Shown: positions 16,572 through 25,189 of the stretch, in pieces
Numbering within the stretch: the first letter of the stretch is position 1
Layout: each line of letters opens with the position of its first letter
Assembly: GCA_046328715.1 (NCBI GenBank)
Contig: JAXLWB010000010.1
Location: forward strand, 1 to 64,000
Direction of reading: 5' to 3'
Length of the DNA: 64,000 nucleotides
Origin: JAXLWB01 sp046328715
GTDB taxonomy: Bacteria; Chloroflexota; Anaerolineae; Caldilineales; Caldilineaceae
Notes under the pieces: model-generated
The model's input: only the letters and a program-made list of their open reading frames with translations
Told to the model about the DNA's origin: nothing
Database searches by the model: none
Translations under genes and position numbers: made by a program

Positions 16572-17105
16572 CTAAAGAGGATCGCAGTTGATGTCACCCT
16601 TTGTGCTGTACTGCTTCCAGTTGTCGTGGGGTGGCCAGGGTTCGGCTGGCGGTGTATAGGTCCAACTCCAGTCGAAGCTGAGTGCTAGATGATGCAGGCT
16701 GCCCCTGCCGTTCATCTCGAAGCTATCTACCATATGGACTTTATGCGTACCACCATTCGTCGGGAAGACCTCTACATTGTGGTTCTTGTAGACAAAATGG
16801 TAGGTGCCAGTGCTGTCCCAGGCATCTCCTTTAACCAAATCGCTGGTCGTGACCGTTGTGTTACCATGGTCGATGCTTGTTTCGATGATTTCGTAGCGCT
16901 GCCCTTTGCCTGCAAAACCGTTCGGAGCCTCCTTGCAGACGCCGGCAGGTATCGCCCACTCCACTGCTTCCCGGATTACCTGATGCGTATTCTTGGAATG
17001 ATCGTCGTCGTGGTTATGTCTGGCATGTTTAGCAAACGCAGTTGTGGGCAGTGTCAGTAGTAGAGCGACCAGTATCAGAGAAACGAACATTTTTGACTTT
17101 GACAT
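16572..17105 (-). CDS. small secreted protein of unknown function
   Basis: The 177-residue protein has a clear signal peptide (residues 1-25, cut after AFA) and a His-rich start of the mature protein (KHARHNHDDDH). The rest is predicted beta-rich with many aromatic and His residues, and includes YHFVYKNHNVEVFPTNGGTHKVHMVDSF cut into strands. It has three cysteines at most and no known motif. AAGGAG precedes the ATG. Its neighbour is a secreted di-haem peroxidase, so a shared extracellular role is possible but unproven. Confidence 0.65.
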   Translation of the reverse strand: MSKSKMFVSLILVALLLTLPTTAFAKHARHNHDDDHSKNTHQVIREAVEWAIPAGVCKEAPNGFAGKGQRYEIIETSIDHGNTTVTTSDLVKGDAWDSTGTYHFVYKNHNVEVFPTNGGTHKVHMVDSFEMNGRGSLHHLALSFDWSWTYTPPAEPWPPHDNWKQYSTKGDINCDPL

Positions 17106-17247
17106 GCTATTCTCCTTAGATTCTCCTTAAAAGTGGTTGATGATTAAGATGTGGGAACCAATTTGCAAGACGTTATGGGTAAAGATCAACTCATAAGCTA
17201 CCTCCTTTAGGTCACAGAGACCTCTCTTCAACGACTGATGGCACCCC

Positions 17248-17349
17248 GTATCTATTCAGTCTCTTAATAATCATCTTCCGGGAAGGCTCTTGCGCAAGGG
17301 AAGCTCATACAATCGCCCTTCCCCGCAAGATGGAAGCCTGAATAGTTAC
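17248..17349. repeat. 102-bp MITE-like palindromic element, copy C
   Basis: The ends GTATCTATTCAGTC and GCCTGAATAGTTAC are imperfect inverted repeats. The left half of the central hairpin matches copy B, while the right half is decayed (CCCTTCCCCGCAAGATGG). It overlaps no gene and ends eight bases before the stop of the small gene at 17357. Confidence 0.7.
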
Positions 17350-17356
17350 TGCACGC

Positions 17357-17578
17357 CTATAATTCATTGCTGCCATCGGATAGCTCCGTTGTTGGCACCT
17401 TGCCTGCGAAATACTCGAACACCTGGCTGCACTCCCGAAAGTAGCGGGTCTCCCCGCTCAGCACATGTTTAACCTGGATACACAATGTGTTTGGCTCTTC
17501 ACTCACTGTTTCGCGCCAGACACGGACGGTAAACAAGGCCGATGCAGGATAGCTTTTACGCAGACCAGAATGTTCCAT
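17357..17578 (-). CDS. small conserved protein, paralogue of the 14467 gene
   Basis: The 73-residue protein shares ALFTVRVWRETV and QVKHVLSGETRYFRE with the product of 14467-14724. The pattern suggests three beta strands and a C-terminal helix. The ATG at 17578 lacks a good ribosome-binding site. It lies on the same strand between the giant SARP-type regulator gene and the secreted-protein gene. I cannot assign a function. Confidence 0.6.
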   Translation of the reverse strand: MEHSGLRKSYPASALFTVRVWRETVSEEPNTLCIQVKHVLSGETRYFRECSQVFEYFAGKVPTTELSDGSNEL

Positions 17579-17764
17579 ACGATTGGATCAGGCAAGGGAA
17601 CGATGCAGTAGCGATGAACGCAGAAACCCCGGTTGCTACTGTTGTGAGTTACTTTAGCAGAAGGAGCGTTCCCAAAGCGCTCCCTCTCTGGGGTTTGTAG
17701 GGAACGCTTGTGGGAGCCAGGATGAAGTGAATGACAACAGTGGAAAAAGAAGGAACGAGAAGAG

Positions 17765-20700
17765 CTAACGCGCTGCCTCTAGCTCTGTCAGCAGCGTCTT
17801 GGCGGCTCGCAAATCCACGGTGTCAAACCCTTCGGTAAACCAACCATAGATTTCGGCTAGCATTTGATAGGCTTCCGTGATCCGCCCTTGTTGCTGCCAC
17901 AGACGAGATAGCTTGGTTATGGTGCGCAATTCTATCAATCTTTCACTGCGCTGACGCGCAATTTCAAGCGCTTGCTGATAGGCCAACTCAACTTTGTCGA
18001 CCGTTTCACCCTGCGCCAACAGTAAATCGCCTTGGAGTCGGTAAAGTTCGGCACGATGAAAGAGATCGTCGCACTGCTGCGCAATTGCCTGGCCAGATGC
18101 CACAATTGCCAACCCCTCTGTGATTCGACCCGCCAACGCATAACTTTCAGCCAGACAGGCGTGCCAGTGAATGTGATTCACCCACACCTGCCCCCGTGTT
18201 TGCCTATCGGCCAAGGCTTGTCGCATCAGCGCTAGGTCAGCCTGACCGTGTTCCGCGTTGGCGATCGCCCATTCACGCAGGACCAAGGCATACCCACTTG
18301 ATACGGTGTGCCCGTGTTTTTTACAAAGCTCCATATAGGTTTGAGTACAGTCCTGCGTGGCACCTACTTCTCGTATACAGTGGTAGAAAATAGCCGCTAG
18401 TAAGAACGCATCGGCCAGAGTAAAGGGGTGTGTGAGTTCGCGTGCCAGATCGAGGAGTGCTGCAATTTGTTGCTTACCCTGTTCGGGGTAGCCAAGTAAC
18501 GCCAGACTGATGGCAGCAATGTGCAGCGCACAGCAACCAGTATCATGGGCACCATAGTCAACGGCGAGATCTTGGTGTTGTTGACGGTCGTAGAGTGCAA
18601 GCCCTTCTCTGGCATAAAAAAGCGTTGTCGTTAAAGGACCAAAGGAGAAATAGGTTCCCCAAAGTGCATGATATGCCTGGAGGAGCAGTGTGGCGTCGCC
18701 TAGGCGTTGGGCAATGGCCAGACACTGTTCTGCTAGTTTAAGCGTCTTGGCAAATTTTGCCTGAAATAGATAAATCTCGTGCAGACCCCACAGCGTTAGA
18801 AAGATCTGGGGGCTTTCTTCCATGCTCTGACACAATATCATCGCCCGTTCGTAAGCTTGGGCAACTTCAAGGCTATTATAGTTTTTGATCGGCACCCAGG
18901 CTGCGCCAACTGACATTTGCAAAGCGAGTTCAAGACGCTGTGTAGCAGACGTTGTCGGCAGCCTTTTCAGCAATATCATAGCATGGTTGAGGTAAACAAT
19001 CGCCTCCCGGCTGGCGTAAATTCGACGGGCACCCTCAGCAACCTGATGATAATAACCAACTGCCTCTGCAAGTAAGCCAGCTTGCTCGTAATGGTGCGCT
19101 AGTGCGCCATAGACAGCATTTGGGTTTTCGGCATAGAGCTGAACTAACACTTCAGCGATCCGGCGATGCCATCGCTGTCGTCGCACAGGACTTATCTCCC
19201 CATACGCTACGTCACGAATGCGATCATGGCTGAAGTCGTAGGCAATTGCACCGTGCCGACGGATAATGCGTCGTTGCCACAGTTCGTCCAATCCACGTAC
19301 CACGCTATCTTCATCCAAATTGCTGGCCTGCAAGAGTAGTTCAAAGGTGAAATCTTGACCGATGACTGCTGCCAACTCGGCCAATTTGTGCGCCTCAGCG
19401 GAGAGCTGTGCTAGCCGTGCCTGAATCACAGCTTGCATCTTCGGCGGCAAAGGCAGATTGGGTTGGGCTGGCCTCTCCTGTATGGATTGAAGAGACCATT
19501 GGCGGGTTTGCTCACCCAGTCCAGCCCGTGTCATTTCGACGATAAAGAGTGGATTCCCGGCGGTAGCACGATAAAGAAGCTGTTGCATCTGCTTGTCCAG
19601 CGTCTGCTTGGCGATTTGCGCGGCCAAGGAGGCACTCTCAGTCGCGTCCAGTGGTCCGAGTTCGAGTTCACTCCACTGTTCAGCGCTGCGCAAGTGGCGG
19701 CAAAGCGTCTGCAAGGGATGATCGACGTTGACCTCTTCAGGGCGTGCCGTGCCCAACACGAGCAGTTGCGCCCGTGGCGCAAAGTGTAACAGATAGCGTA
19801 GCCATTCCAGTGTCTCCGCATCACACCACTGTAAATCATCAATCAGGAGTAAGATCGGTTGAGGGGCTGCTAGCAATGCTCGCGCCAGTGCTTCCCACAG
19901 TCGTTGGCGCTGCCATGATTCGATCATCGGCTCGGGGGCTGGGATGGACGCATGTTCGCTCAGGATCTCGGGCATGAGGCGTGCGGCTTCGCTGAGCCAT
20001 ACTGCCGCCAGCCGGGGGCGAACTACGCGCAAGGCATCCGAACGCAGCCACTCAACGATGGGTGCATAGGCCAATTGGCCTTCTCCAGCGTAGGTACGAG
20101 TGCGCACTGCTGTGATGCCCTGTTGGCTTGCCCACTTCAACATTTCCTCTGCCAGTTGCGACTTGCCAATTCCTGCCTCGCCCCAGATACAGACAAAGTG
20201 TGCGTCTTGTGAGGTTACTCGCTGCCAATGTTGTTGGAGTGCCTCCCACTCGGTCCGGCGTCCGACTAGATGGATGGCACTATGGCTACGGACAGGAGCC
20301 TTTACGCCTTCCTCCAGTTTGAGCAGACGGGCATAGGCCGCTTGCGTTTCGGCGGCAGGATCTACGCCTAGCTCGCGTGCAAGTAACGTAGCGCAGGTGT
20401 GATAGGTACGCAGCGCACCGGCCCGGTCGCCTTGTAATGCTTGCAAGCGCATCAGTTGCAAATACATACTCTCTTGCAGCGGATCGAGACGCAGCAATTG
20501 TTGGGCATATAGAATCGCCGTGGCAAACGATTTTTGTCCTGCGTGGCCTGCCACCAAACGTTCCAGCGCGCCAAGTGTAAGCTGATGGATCCGCTCACGT
20601 TCGGCAATGATCCAATCGTCGTAACAGCTAGGAGTCAATGGTCCAGAATAAAGTGCCACAGCCGACGACCAGTATGTCAGCGCCTCCTGCGTGTGACCTG

Positions 20701-21064
20701 ATTGTTCTGCCGCAGTCGCTTGATTGAGTTTGGCTTCAAATTCGGCTATATCCAAGGAAAATGGAACCGAAGGCCGCCATTGTACCACCAGATAATCGGC
20801 GTAGATGGCTTGATCCAGACTTGGAGACATTTGGCGGAGATGGGTCAATGCTTTGCGCAGGTTGGTTAGGGCTTGGACTTCGCTCGAATCGGGCCAGAGC
20901 AGAAAGGCTACATGGCGGCGTGCTTGGGGAGCATGGCGATGCAGAAGCAGATAGGTGAGTAGTGCTTGGTGGCGGGCTTGAGCAACCGTAATCGTCGTTC
21001 CATGGTTGTCACTCAGCCGAAAGTCGCCAAATAGGTAGATATGAAGCGTTTCTATCCTGGACAT
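17765..21064 (-). CDS. SARP/BTAD-type transcriptional regulator with AAA ATPase and TPR domains
   Basis: The 1099-residue protein starts with an OmpR-like winged-helix region (about 5-95: LHIYLFGDFRLSDNHG, LLWPDSSEVQALTNLRKALTHLR). A BTAD helical domain follows (about 100-250), then an NTPase with Walker A GEAGIGKS (295-302) and Walker B LLLIDDLQW. About 450 residues of tetratricopeptide-like repeats complete it. Such proteins couple NTP-dependent switching and partner sensing to promoter activation; they are frequent in Chloroflexota and Actinomycetota. GGAGG precedes the start. Targets are unknown; the divergent stress genes and the downstream small-protein/peroxidase genes are candidates. 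Confidence 0.9.
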   Translation of the reverse strand: MSRIETLHIYLFGDFRLSDNHGTTITVAQARHQALLTYLLLHRHAPQARRHVAFLLWPDSSEVQALTNLRKALTHLRQMSPSLDQAIYADYLVVQWRPSVPFSLDIAEFEAKLNQATAAEQSGHTQEALTYWSSAVALYSGPLTPSCYDDWIIAERERIHQLTLGALERLVAGHAGQKSFATAILYAQQLLRLDPLQESMYLQLMRLQALQGDRAGALRTYHTCATLLARELGVDPAAETQAAYARLLKLEEGVKAPVRSHSAIHLVGRRTEWEALQQHWQRVTSQDAHFVCIWGEAGIGKSQLAEEMLKWASQQGITAVRTRTYAGEGQLAYAPIVEWLRSDALRVVRPRLAAVWLSEAARLMPEILSEHASIPAPEPMIESWQRQRLWEALARALLAAPQPILLLIDDLQWCDAETLEWLRYLLHFAPRAQLLVLGTARPEEVNVDHPLQTLCRHLRSAEQWSELELGPLDATESASLAAQIAKQTLDKQMQQLLYRATAGNPLFIVEMTRAGLGEQTRQWSLQSIQERPAQPNLPLPPKMQAVIQARLAQLSAEAHKLAELAAVIGQDFTFELLLQASNLDEDSVVRGLDELWQRRIIRRHGAIAYDFSHDRIRDVAYGEISPVRRQRWHRRIAEVLVQLYAENPNAVYGALAHHYEQAGLLAEAVGYYHQVAEGARRIYASREAIVYLNHAMILLKRLPTTSATQRLELALQMSVGAAWVPIKNYNSLEVAQAYERAMILCQSMEESPQIFLTLWGLHEIYLFQAKFAKTLKLAEQCLAIAQRLGDATLLLQAYHALWGTYFSFGPLTTTLFYAREGLALYDRQQHQDLAVDYGAHDTGCCALHIAAISLALLGYPEQGKQQIAALLDLARELTHPFTLADAFLLAAIFYHCIREVGATQDCTQTYMELCKKHGHTVSSGYALVLREWAIANAEHGQADLALMRQALADRQTRGQVWVNHIHWHACLAESYALAGRITEGLAIVASGQAIAQQCDDLFHRAELYRLQGDLLLAQGETVDKVELAYQQALEIARQRSERLIELRTITKLSRLWQQQGRITEAYQMLAEIYGWFTEGFDTVDLRAAKTLLTELEAAR

Positions 21065-21277
21065 TTCGCACCCTTCCTCCCTCTTGGGGGTAAGCGTAGC
21101 GCCACAGCTTGTCTACAAGTTGGATAAATGGATCTCAATATCCATTTTATACCAGAAGTAATCGCTCTAAACTCACCAATTCCTCAAGATCTCTATCTTT
21201 CTTCTATATCTATATACATTACTTTCTGCTGAGATTCGTCCAAACTTAGGCATCATCTGATCCTAGGAGAGAACCGT
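21065..21277. other. divergent promoter region
   Basis: The 213-base gap separates the minus-strand SARP gene from the plus-strand ClbS-like gene. It contains AAATGGAT (21126-21133) and ATCCATTT (21140-21147) as an inverted repeat, and a CTTGT-CT-ACAAG palindrome near 21108-21119. Either could be an operator. I could not place promoters with confidence. Confidence 0.35.
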
Positions 21278-21772
21278 ATGAGCAAACAAACTCTGCTCGA
21301 AAATTTACAGCTAGAAAATCAACGTTGGGAAACTTTGCTTGAGCAAGTTGACCCGGTAGTAATGGATAAACCAGGCTTTGCGGGCAACTGGTCGGTGAAA
21401 GATCTGGTTGCGCATCTTACTGGCTGGCAGCGGCGTACGGTGCTGCGCTTGCAGGCCGCACTGCGCGGCGAAACTGAGTCCGAGCCGCCCTGGCCGGATG
21501 AACTGCAAAGTACCGACGAGATCAATGCTTGGATCTACGAAGCCAATCGCAATCGGCCAGTGAGCGACGTGCGAGCTGATGCAGCAGCCACCTTTCAGCA
21601 ATTACTCAACGCAATCTCAGCGTTGCCCGAAGTGGAATTGATGGATCCTCAACGCTTTGCCTGGACAGAAGGTGAGCCACTCAGCGCCAATGGTCTTTTT
21701 TCCCATCTCCGTGACGAGCACGAGGCAGATTTCCATGCCTGGTTGGTGCGGCAGAACGAGACAAAGGGCTAA
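21278..21772 (+). CDS. ClbS/DfsB family (DinB-like) four-helix protein
   Basis: The 164-residue protein has the DinB-superfamily layout: an N-terminal helix (NLQLENQRWETLLEQVD), the NWSVKDLVAHLTGWQRR block with the metal-site His, and a C-terminal DEHEADFHAW. This fits the ClbS/DfsB group; ClbS itself hydrolyses and so inactivates colibactin, and other members are uncharacterised. AGGAGA lies upstream of the ATG. A second member of the group is encoded at 42893-43402. An SRPBCC gene follows 14 bases after the stop. Confidence 0.7.
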   Translation: MSKQTLLENLQLENQRWETLLEQVDPVVMDKPGFAGNWSVKDLVAHLTGWQRRTVLRLQAALRGETESEPPWPDELQSTDEINAWIYEANRNRPVSDVRADAAATFQQLLNAISALPEVELMDPQRFAWTEGEPLSANGLFSHLRDEHEADFHAWLVRQNETKG

Positions 21773-21786
21773 AAGGAGGACAAATT

Positions 21787-22215
21787 ATGGAAAAGAATCT
21801 GATCGCTAAAAGCGCGCTCATGATCCATGTGCCACAGGCAAGGGTATGGTCGGCACTGGTGGAGCCGGAGGCAATCAAACAGTATATGTTTGGCACCAAT
21901 GTGGTTACCGACTGGAAGCCGGGCAGCCCCATTGTGTGGAAAGGAGAATGGCAGGGCAAGTCTTACGAGGATAAAGGCAAAATTCTCAAAGTCGAGCCAG
22001 AACAACTTCTGCAATACAGCCACTTTAGCCCGCTCACGGGTCAACCGGATACGCCCGAAAACTATCATACAGTCACCATGGCCTTGGTTGGTCATGGCGA
22101 AGAGACGAGGGTTACCGTGACGCAAGATCAGAATAAGACAGAAGAAGAACGCAACCATTCCCAAGAAAACTGGAACGGTATGCTTGAAGCACTAAAAGAA
22201 TATTTGGAGAAATAG
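21787..22215 (+). CDS. SRPBCC (AHSA1-like) domain protein
   Basis: The 142-residue protein reads as one START/SRPBCC domain: ALMIHVPQARVWSALVEPEAIKQYMFG at the start, WKPGSPIVWKGEWQGKSYEDKGKIL in the middle, and NHSQENWNGMLEALKEYLEK at the end. These proteins bind hydrophobic ligands or assist Hsp90-like chaperones; a specific ligand is unknown. AAAGGAGG precedes the ATG. It is almost certainly in an operon with the ClbS-like gene. Confidence 0.85.
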   Translation: MEKNLIAKSALMIHVPQARVWSALVEPEAIKQYMFGTNVVTDWKPGSPIVWKGEWQGKSYEDKGKILKVEPEQLLQYSHFSPLTGQPDTPENYHTVTMALVGHGEETRVTVTQDQNKTEEERNHSQENWNGMLEALKEYLEK

Positions 22216-22248
22216 AGTACTTCGTTGACAACAATCCGCTATTTCCAT

Positions 22249-22285
22249 TCGCCAAAGGGTTGCACCTTAGTAGACCCTTTGGCGA
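22249..22285 (+). terminator. hairpin after the SRPBCC gene
   Basis: TCGCCAAAGGGT (22249-22260) pairs perfectly with ACCCTTTGGCGA (22274-22285). It lies 34 bases after the SRPBCC stop codon and 66 bases before the next start. No T-run follows. Confidence 0.5.
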
Positions 22286-22350
22286 GTGGAACCCCAAGTA
22301 GTCTGAACTGTGTTTTTCGCTTTTGTTCAAATCGTAAAAGGAGAAAATTT

Positions 22351-22563
22351 GTGAATCGCCTAACAGAAGAGGATGCGTCTGTTCTGAATGCTTTGAAGTG
22401 GGTTTTTATTATAGTTGGAGTAACCATTGTAATCGGAATGATCTTGATGTTAGCAGTGAAGAACGGTTGGTCGATACCAGCTTTTGCGCAAGCTGGCATG
22501 CAAGCCAATGCCAAAGTTTTTTGCCTGTGGTGGCTGGTAGCGCTGCTCACCATGTTGGCTTGA
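22351..22563 (+). CDS. small membrane protein with GTG start
   Basis: The 70-residue protein has two hydrophobic segments (about 15-36 and 52-69) joined by a short loop (KNGWSIPAFAQAGMQANA). I chose the GTG at 22351 because AAAAGGAGA lies immediately upstream; the open frame extends to 22225, but that would run through the hairpin at 22249. The function is unknown. It lies among small stress-type genes. Confidence 0.5.
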   Translation: MNRLTEEDASVLNALKWVFIIVGVTIVIGMILMLAVKNGWSIPAFAQAGMQANAKVFCLWWLVALLTMLA

Positions 22564-22674
22564 TCAAGGAAGGAAACGTAGAGACAGGTGACAGCACAGG
22601 GCTCGTCTCTGTGAGCCACAAACGTTCTATCCCAGAAAGAGAGCATGACCAAGAGTAGATGATAAGGAGATTCC

Positions 22675-23337
22675 ATGCAATTTAAACAAGGAACGCACGT
22701 TTATACGACCGATGGCAAAGATGTAGGTGCGATTGATCGAGTTGTACTTGACCCCAAAAGTGACGAGGTAACTCACATTGTTGTGCGGAGGGGTTGGCTC
22801 TTTACCGAAGATAAGGTGGTACCAATCGACTACATCGATCAGGCAGTCGCCGAGCAAGTGCAGCTCCGTTCCGATGTGAAGGATCTTGACCAATTGCCCG
22901 AGTTTGAAGAGACCTACTACGTCTCCCCGGACGAGGGCAGCAGTGAACGTGCGCAGCTGGAATATGCCCCATCGCTCTTCGCTTATCCTCCGATGGGAGC
23001 CGCTTGGACTGGTACGGTTACCAACTACTATGGCTACCAGCAGGTACCTTATGTGGTGCGTACCGAGCAGCACATCCCCGAAGGTACAGTTGGACTCAAA
23101 GAGGGGGCCAGGGTCTTCAGTGCCGAAGGAGAGAACGTAGGCAATGTGGAACGAATCTTTACCCACGATGACCAAAATCGCGCAACCCACCTGTTGATTG
23201 CCGCAGGCTGGCTCTTCAAAGAAAGACGTCTCATCCCTGTCGACTGGATTCGGTCGGTAGATGAGGACGAGATCCAGTTGGCGGTCAACACTCGCACGCT
23301 CGAACAGGTCCCAGCCTACCAAGCCGAAGCTACGTAG
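22675..23337 (+). CDS. tandem PRC-barrel domain protein
   Basis: The 220-residue protein has two copies of the PRC-barrel beta fold: residues 3-80 (GTHVYTTDGKDVGAIDRVVLD, THIVVRRGWLFTEDKVVPID) and 138-215 (GARVFSAEGENVGNVERIF, THLLIAAGWLFKERRLIPVD), linked by an acidic Tyr-rich segment. PRC barrels occur in photosynthetic reaction centres and in RimM; stand-alone bacterial versions are often stress-related. AAGGAGA precedes the ATG. The large hairpin at 23369 closes the unit. Confidence 0.85.
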   Translation: MQFKQGTHVYTTDGKDVGAIDRVVLDPKSDEVTHIVVRRGWLFTEDKVVPIDYIDQAVAEQVQLRSDVKDLDQLPEFEETYYVSPDEGSSERAQLEYAPSLFAYPPMGAAWTGTVTNYYGYQQVPYVVRTEQHIPEGTVGLKEGARVFSAEGENVGNVERIFTHDDQNRATHLLIAAGWLFKERRLIPVDWIRSVDEDEIQLAVNTRTLEQVPAYQAEAT

Positions 23338-23368
23338 CTATCGTCAGGAAGATCTTTTGAATTCGTGA

Positions 23369-23416
23369 AGTGAGCACGCCTGGTGCGGGATCGATCCCAC
23401 ACTAGGCGTGCTCACT
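23369..23416. terminator. long hairpin after the PRC-barrel gene
   Basis: AGTGAGCACGCCT (23369-23381) pairs with AGGCGTGCTCACT (23404-23416), and an inner GGGATC/GATCCC pairing lengthens the stem. There is no T-run. It separates the PRC-barrel gene from the DksA-like gene. Confidence 0.55.
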
Positions 23417-23471
23417 CGACATTGTTCCATGAATTTAATCGGTTTGACTTATGTATGACCTGGAGAAAAAA

Positions 23472-23840
23472 ATGGCCCAACTAGAAAACTTACTTGATCA
23501 TGGCGAGTTACAAAATATTCGCCAGCGGTTAGAGGAACAACGGAGTCATCTAATGACCGGTCTAGAAAGCTACAATAACTCGGATAGCCATAGCCGTGTT
23601 TATAATTTTGACCGGACGGAACTGGCCAATCAGTACAGCAGCCAGGATCGTCGAATCGCCCTGCGTACGCTCGATCAGCAGACGTTGCGCCAGATTGAAC
23701 AAGCCCTGGCTCGACTCGAAGAGGGCAGTTACGGACTCTGTGTAAAGTGTCATCGGCCCATTCACCCAGACCGCCTTGAAGTATTACCTTATGCCACGTT
23801 GTGCGTCACTTGCCAGCTAGAAGCCTCTCAAAAAGTGTAG
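23472..23840 (+). CDS. DksA/TraR family zinc-finger protein
   Basis: The product is 122 residues from this start (129 from the ATG at 23451). A long N-terminal coiled coil (LENLLDHGELQNIRQRLEEQ) is followed by the helix that carries LDQQTLRQIEQALARLEEGSYG and a C4 zinc finger, CVKC... CVTC. DksA-like proteins bind the RNA polymerase secondary channel and tune transcription under stress. I prefer 23472 because GGAGA lies just upstream. It sits in a run of stress-type genes. Confidence 0.85.
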   Translation: MAQLENLLDHGELQNIRQRLEEQRSHLMTGLESYNNSDSHSRVYNFDRTELANQYSSQDRRIALRTLDQQTLRQIEQALARLEEGSYGLCVKCHRPIHPDRLEVLPYATLCVTCQLEASQKV

Positions 23841-24177
23841 TTCACCCGTAAAAATGAGATATACCTAATTCTATACCTGCACCACTGCCAAGGTACATCC
23901 ATTCATTTTTCTGCTCTGTTAAAGTTCTGATAGTTAGACTGAACTTTACATAAGAAGTGAATTTCCTATTTAAGGAACGATTTTTCGGCAATTCATTTCT
24001 CAATGGGGCGCAGGCTAACTTAGTAATGAACAGAAACGAGATCGTTTTCTGTTCTACCCAATCAACTCGACCCCAGAGCATTTTGGGAATTGCCCAGCAA
24101 TCAGCGGAGATTGCCATCGAGGAGTCAAAAACGATTCTGGACAATCCTCAAACTATATCGATTAAGGAGAAAACGTT
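23841..24177. other. intergenic region without clear genes
   Basis: This 337-base gap looks A+T-richer than its surroundings. A 74-codon open frame (23957-24181) overlaps the next start and has no ribosome-binding site or recognisable motif, so I do not call it. No strong inverted repeat was seen. Confidence 0.4.
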
Positions 24178-24426
24178 ATGACAATTCGAACAGACCAGAC
24201 CGTAAATACTGATAATTGGGTAGGCGGCGCAGTGACCTCCGGCATTGTTTCGCTGATTGTGAATTTAATCGTGGCGTGGGTCATCTCACTGATTGTCCCC
24301 ACTTCCGATCTGAATTGGGCGCTTACCCTGGTAGCCATCACTTCGTTCTTTGCTGGTTTCTTTGGCTATTATGGTGCCAGCCGCGCACGTCCCGCTGCCT
24401 ATGACCGCAGCTACGATCGAACCTAA
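24178..24426 (+). CDS. small membrane protein
   Basis: The 82-residue protein has two membrane helices (about 17-40 and 47-66), with SGIVSLIVNLIVAWVISLIV in the first and a GYYGASRARP segment after the second. The C-terminus is polar with Tyr and Arg repeats (AYDRSYDRT). AAGGAG lies upstream of the ATG. The family is not recognised. It is flanked by hairpins and by DksA-like and CBS genes. Confidence 0.6.
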   Translation: MTIRTDQTVNTDNWVGGAVTSGIVSLIVNLIVAWVISLIVPTSDLNWALTLVAITSFFAGFFGYYGASRARPAAYDRSYDRT

Positions 24427-24441
24427 CACGGTTGGGTTTCG

Positions 24442-24490
24442 GTAGGCCAGAGGGACAGCATGACAGACATCCACTGTCCCCCTGGCCTAC
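24442..24490. terminator. long hairpin before the CBS gene
   Basis: GTAGGCCAGAGGGACAG (24442-24458) pairs with CTGTCCCCCTGGCCTAC (24474-24490) with one mismatch. It follows the small membrane-protein gene by 16 bases. Confidence 0.6.
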
Positions 24491-24542
24491 TGTCCCACTG
24501 ATACGGTTACTTCTGCCGCTATGTACGAGAAAAGGAGGCTTT

Positions 24543-24962
24543 ATGTTAATCAAAGAATTGATGACCCGTGATGTCGATGTGATTGACCCAGATGCGACTC
24601 TTCAAGAGGCAGCGCGGCAGATGAAGGCGATCGACGTGGGTTCCTTACCTGTCTGCGATGGCAATAAGATTCAGGGCATCATCACCGACCGAGATATCGC
24701 AATTCGTGCTGTAGCGGACGGCGATGACCCGACCCTCACCAAAGTCAAAGAGGTAATGACATCGAATCTCTACTACTGTTTTGAAGATCAGCCAGTACAA
24801 GAAGCGGCCGGCACGATGCAACACTATCAAGTTCGCCGCTTACCGATTGTCAACCGTGACCGCGAACTGGTGGGTATGGTGACGCTCGGTGACATTGCTC
24901 TATACACCGACAATCAAAAGCTCTCAGGTACGACGTTGGAGATGGTCTCCGAACAAAACTAG
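24543..24962 (+). CDS. CBS-domain pair protein
   Basis: The 139-residue protein is two CBS domains in tandem: residues 7-60 (MTRDVDVIDPDATLQEAARQM, VGSLPVCDGNKIQGIITDRDIA) and 72-130 (MTSNLYYCFEDQPVQEAAGTM, VRRLPIVNRDRELVGMVTLGDIA). Such Bateman modules bind adenosine nucleotides and report energy status. AAAGGAGG precedes the ATG at 24543. A longer open frame upstream runs through the hairpin and is unlikely. The osmoprotectant importer operon begins about 230 bases later. Confidence 0.92.
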   Translation: MLIKELMTRDVDVIDPDATLQEAARQMKAIDVGSLPVCDGNKIQGIITDRDIAIRAVADGDDPTLTKVKEVMTSNLYYCFEDQPVQEAAGTMQHYQVRRLPIVNRDRELVGMVTLGDIALYTDNQKLSGTTLEMVSEQN

Positions 24963-25088
24963 CCTGACTAATGTGATGTCAACGTTTAGGTGCTGCGAAA
25001 GTTAATCCTGACAGCGTTATCAAAGCGGTAGTGGCTCGCCTGTCATCTGCTCACGCAGGGGTCGGCACGATGGAGCGGCTGTTTGCGG

Positions 25089-25127
25089 CGAAGAATCTCG
25101 GTTGGTCAGTGAGCGCAAGATTCTTCG
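25089..25127. promoter_or_regulatory. inverted repeat upstream of the osmoprotectant importer
   Basis: CGAAGAATCT (25089-25098) pairs with AGATTCTTCG (25118-25127) around a 19-base loop in the 227-base leader before the first permease gene. It could be a leader structure or an operator. I recognise no known riboswitch class here. Confidence 0.35.
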
Positions 25128-25189
25128 ATCGAAAAGTCCTCGCCCAGAATAAAAGGTGTCAATCTGCCGAAAGAATCGAGGTGTAGCCT

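Noticed and set aside
23957..24181. 74-codon open frame between the DksA-like gene and the small membrane-protein gene
   Set aside because: It has no ribosome-binding site, overlaps the next start and shows no protein-like pattern.
24963..25189. Riboswitch before the osmoprotectant importer
   Set aside because: Only one simple inverted repeat is visible and none of the conserved cores of known classes was recognised. It is kept only as a low-confidence structure.
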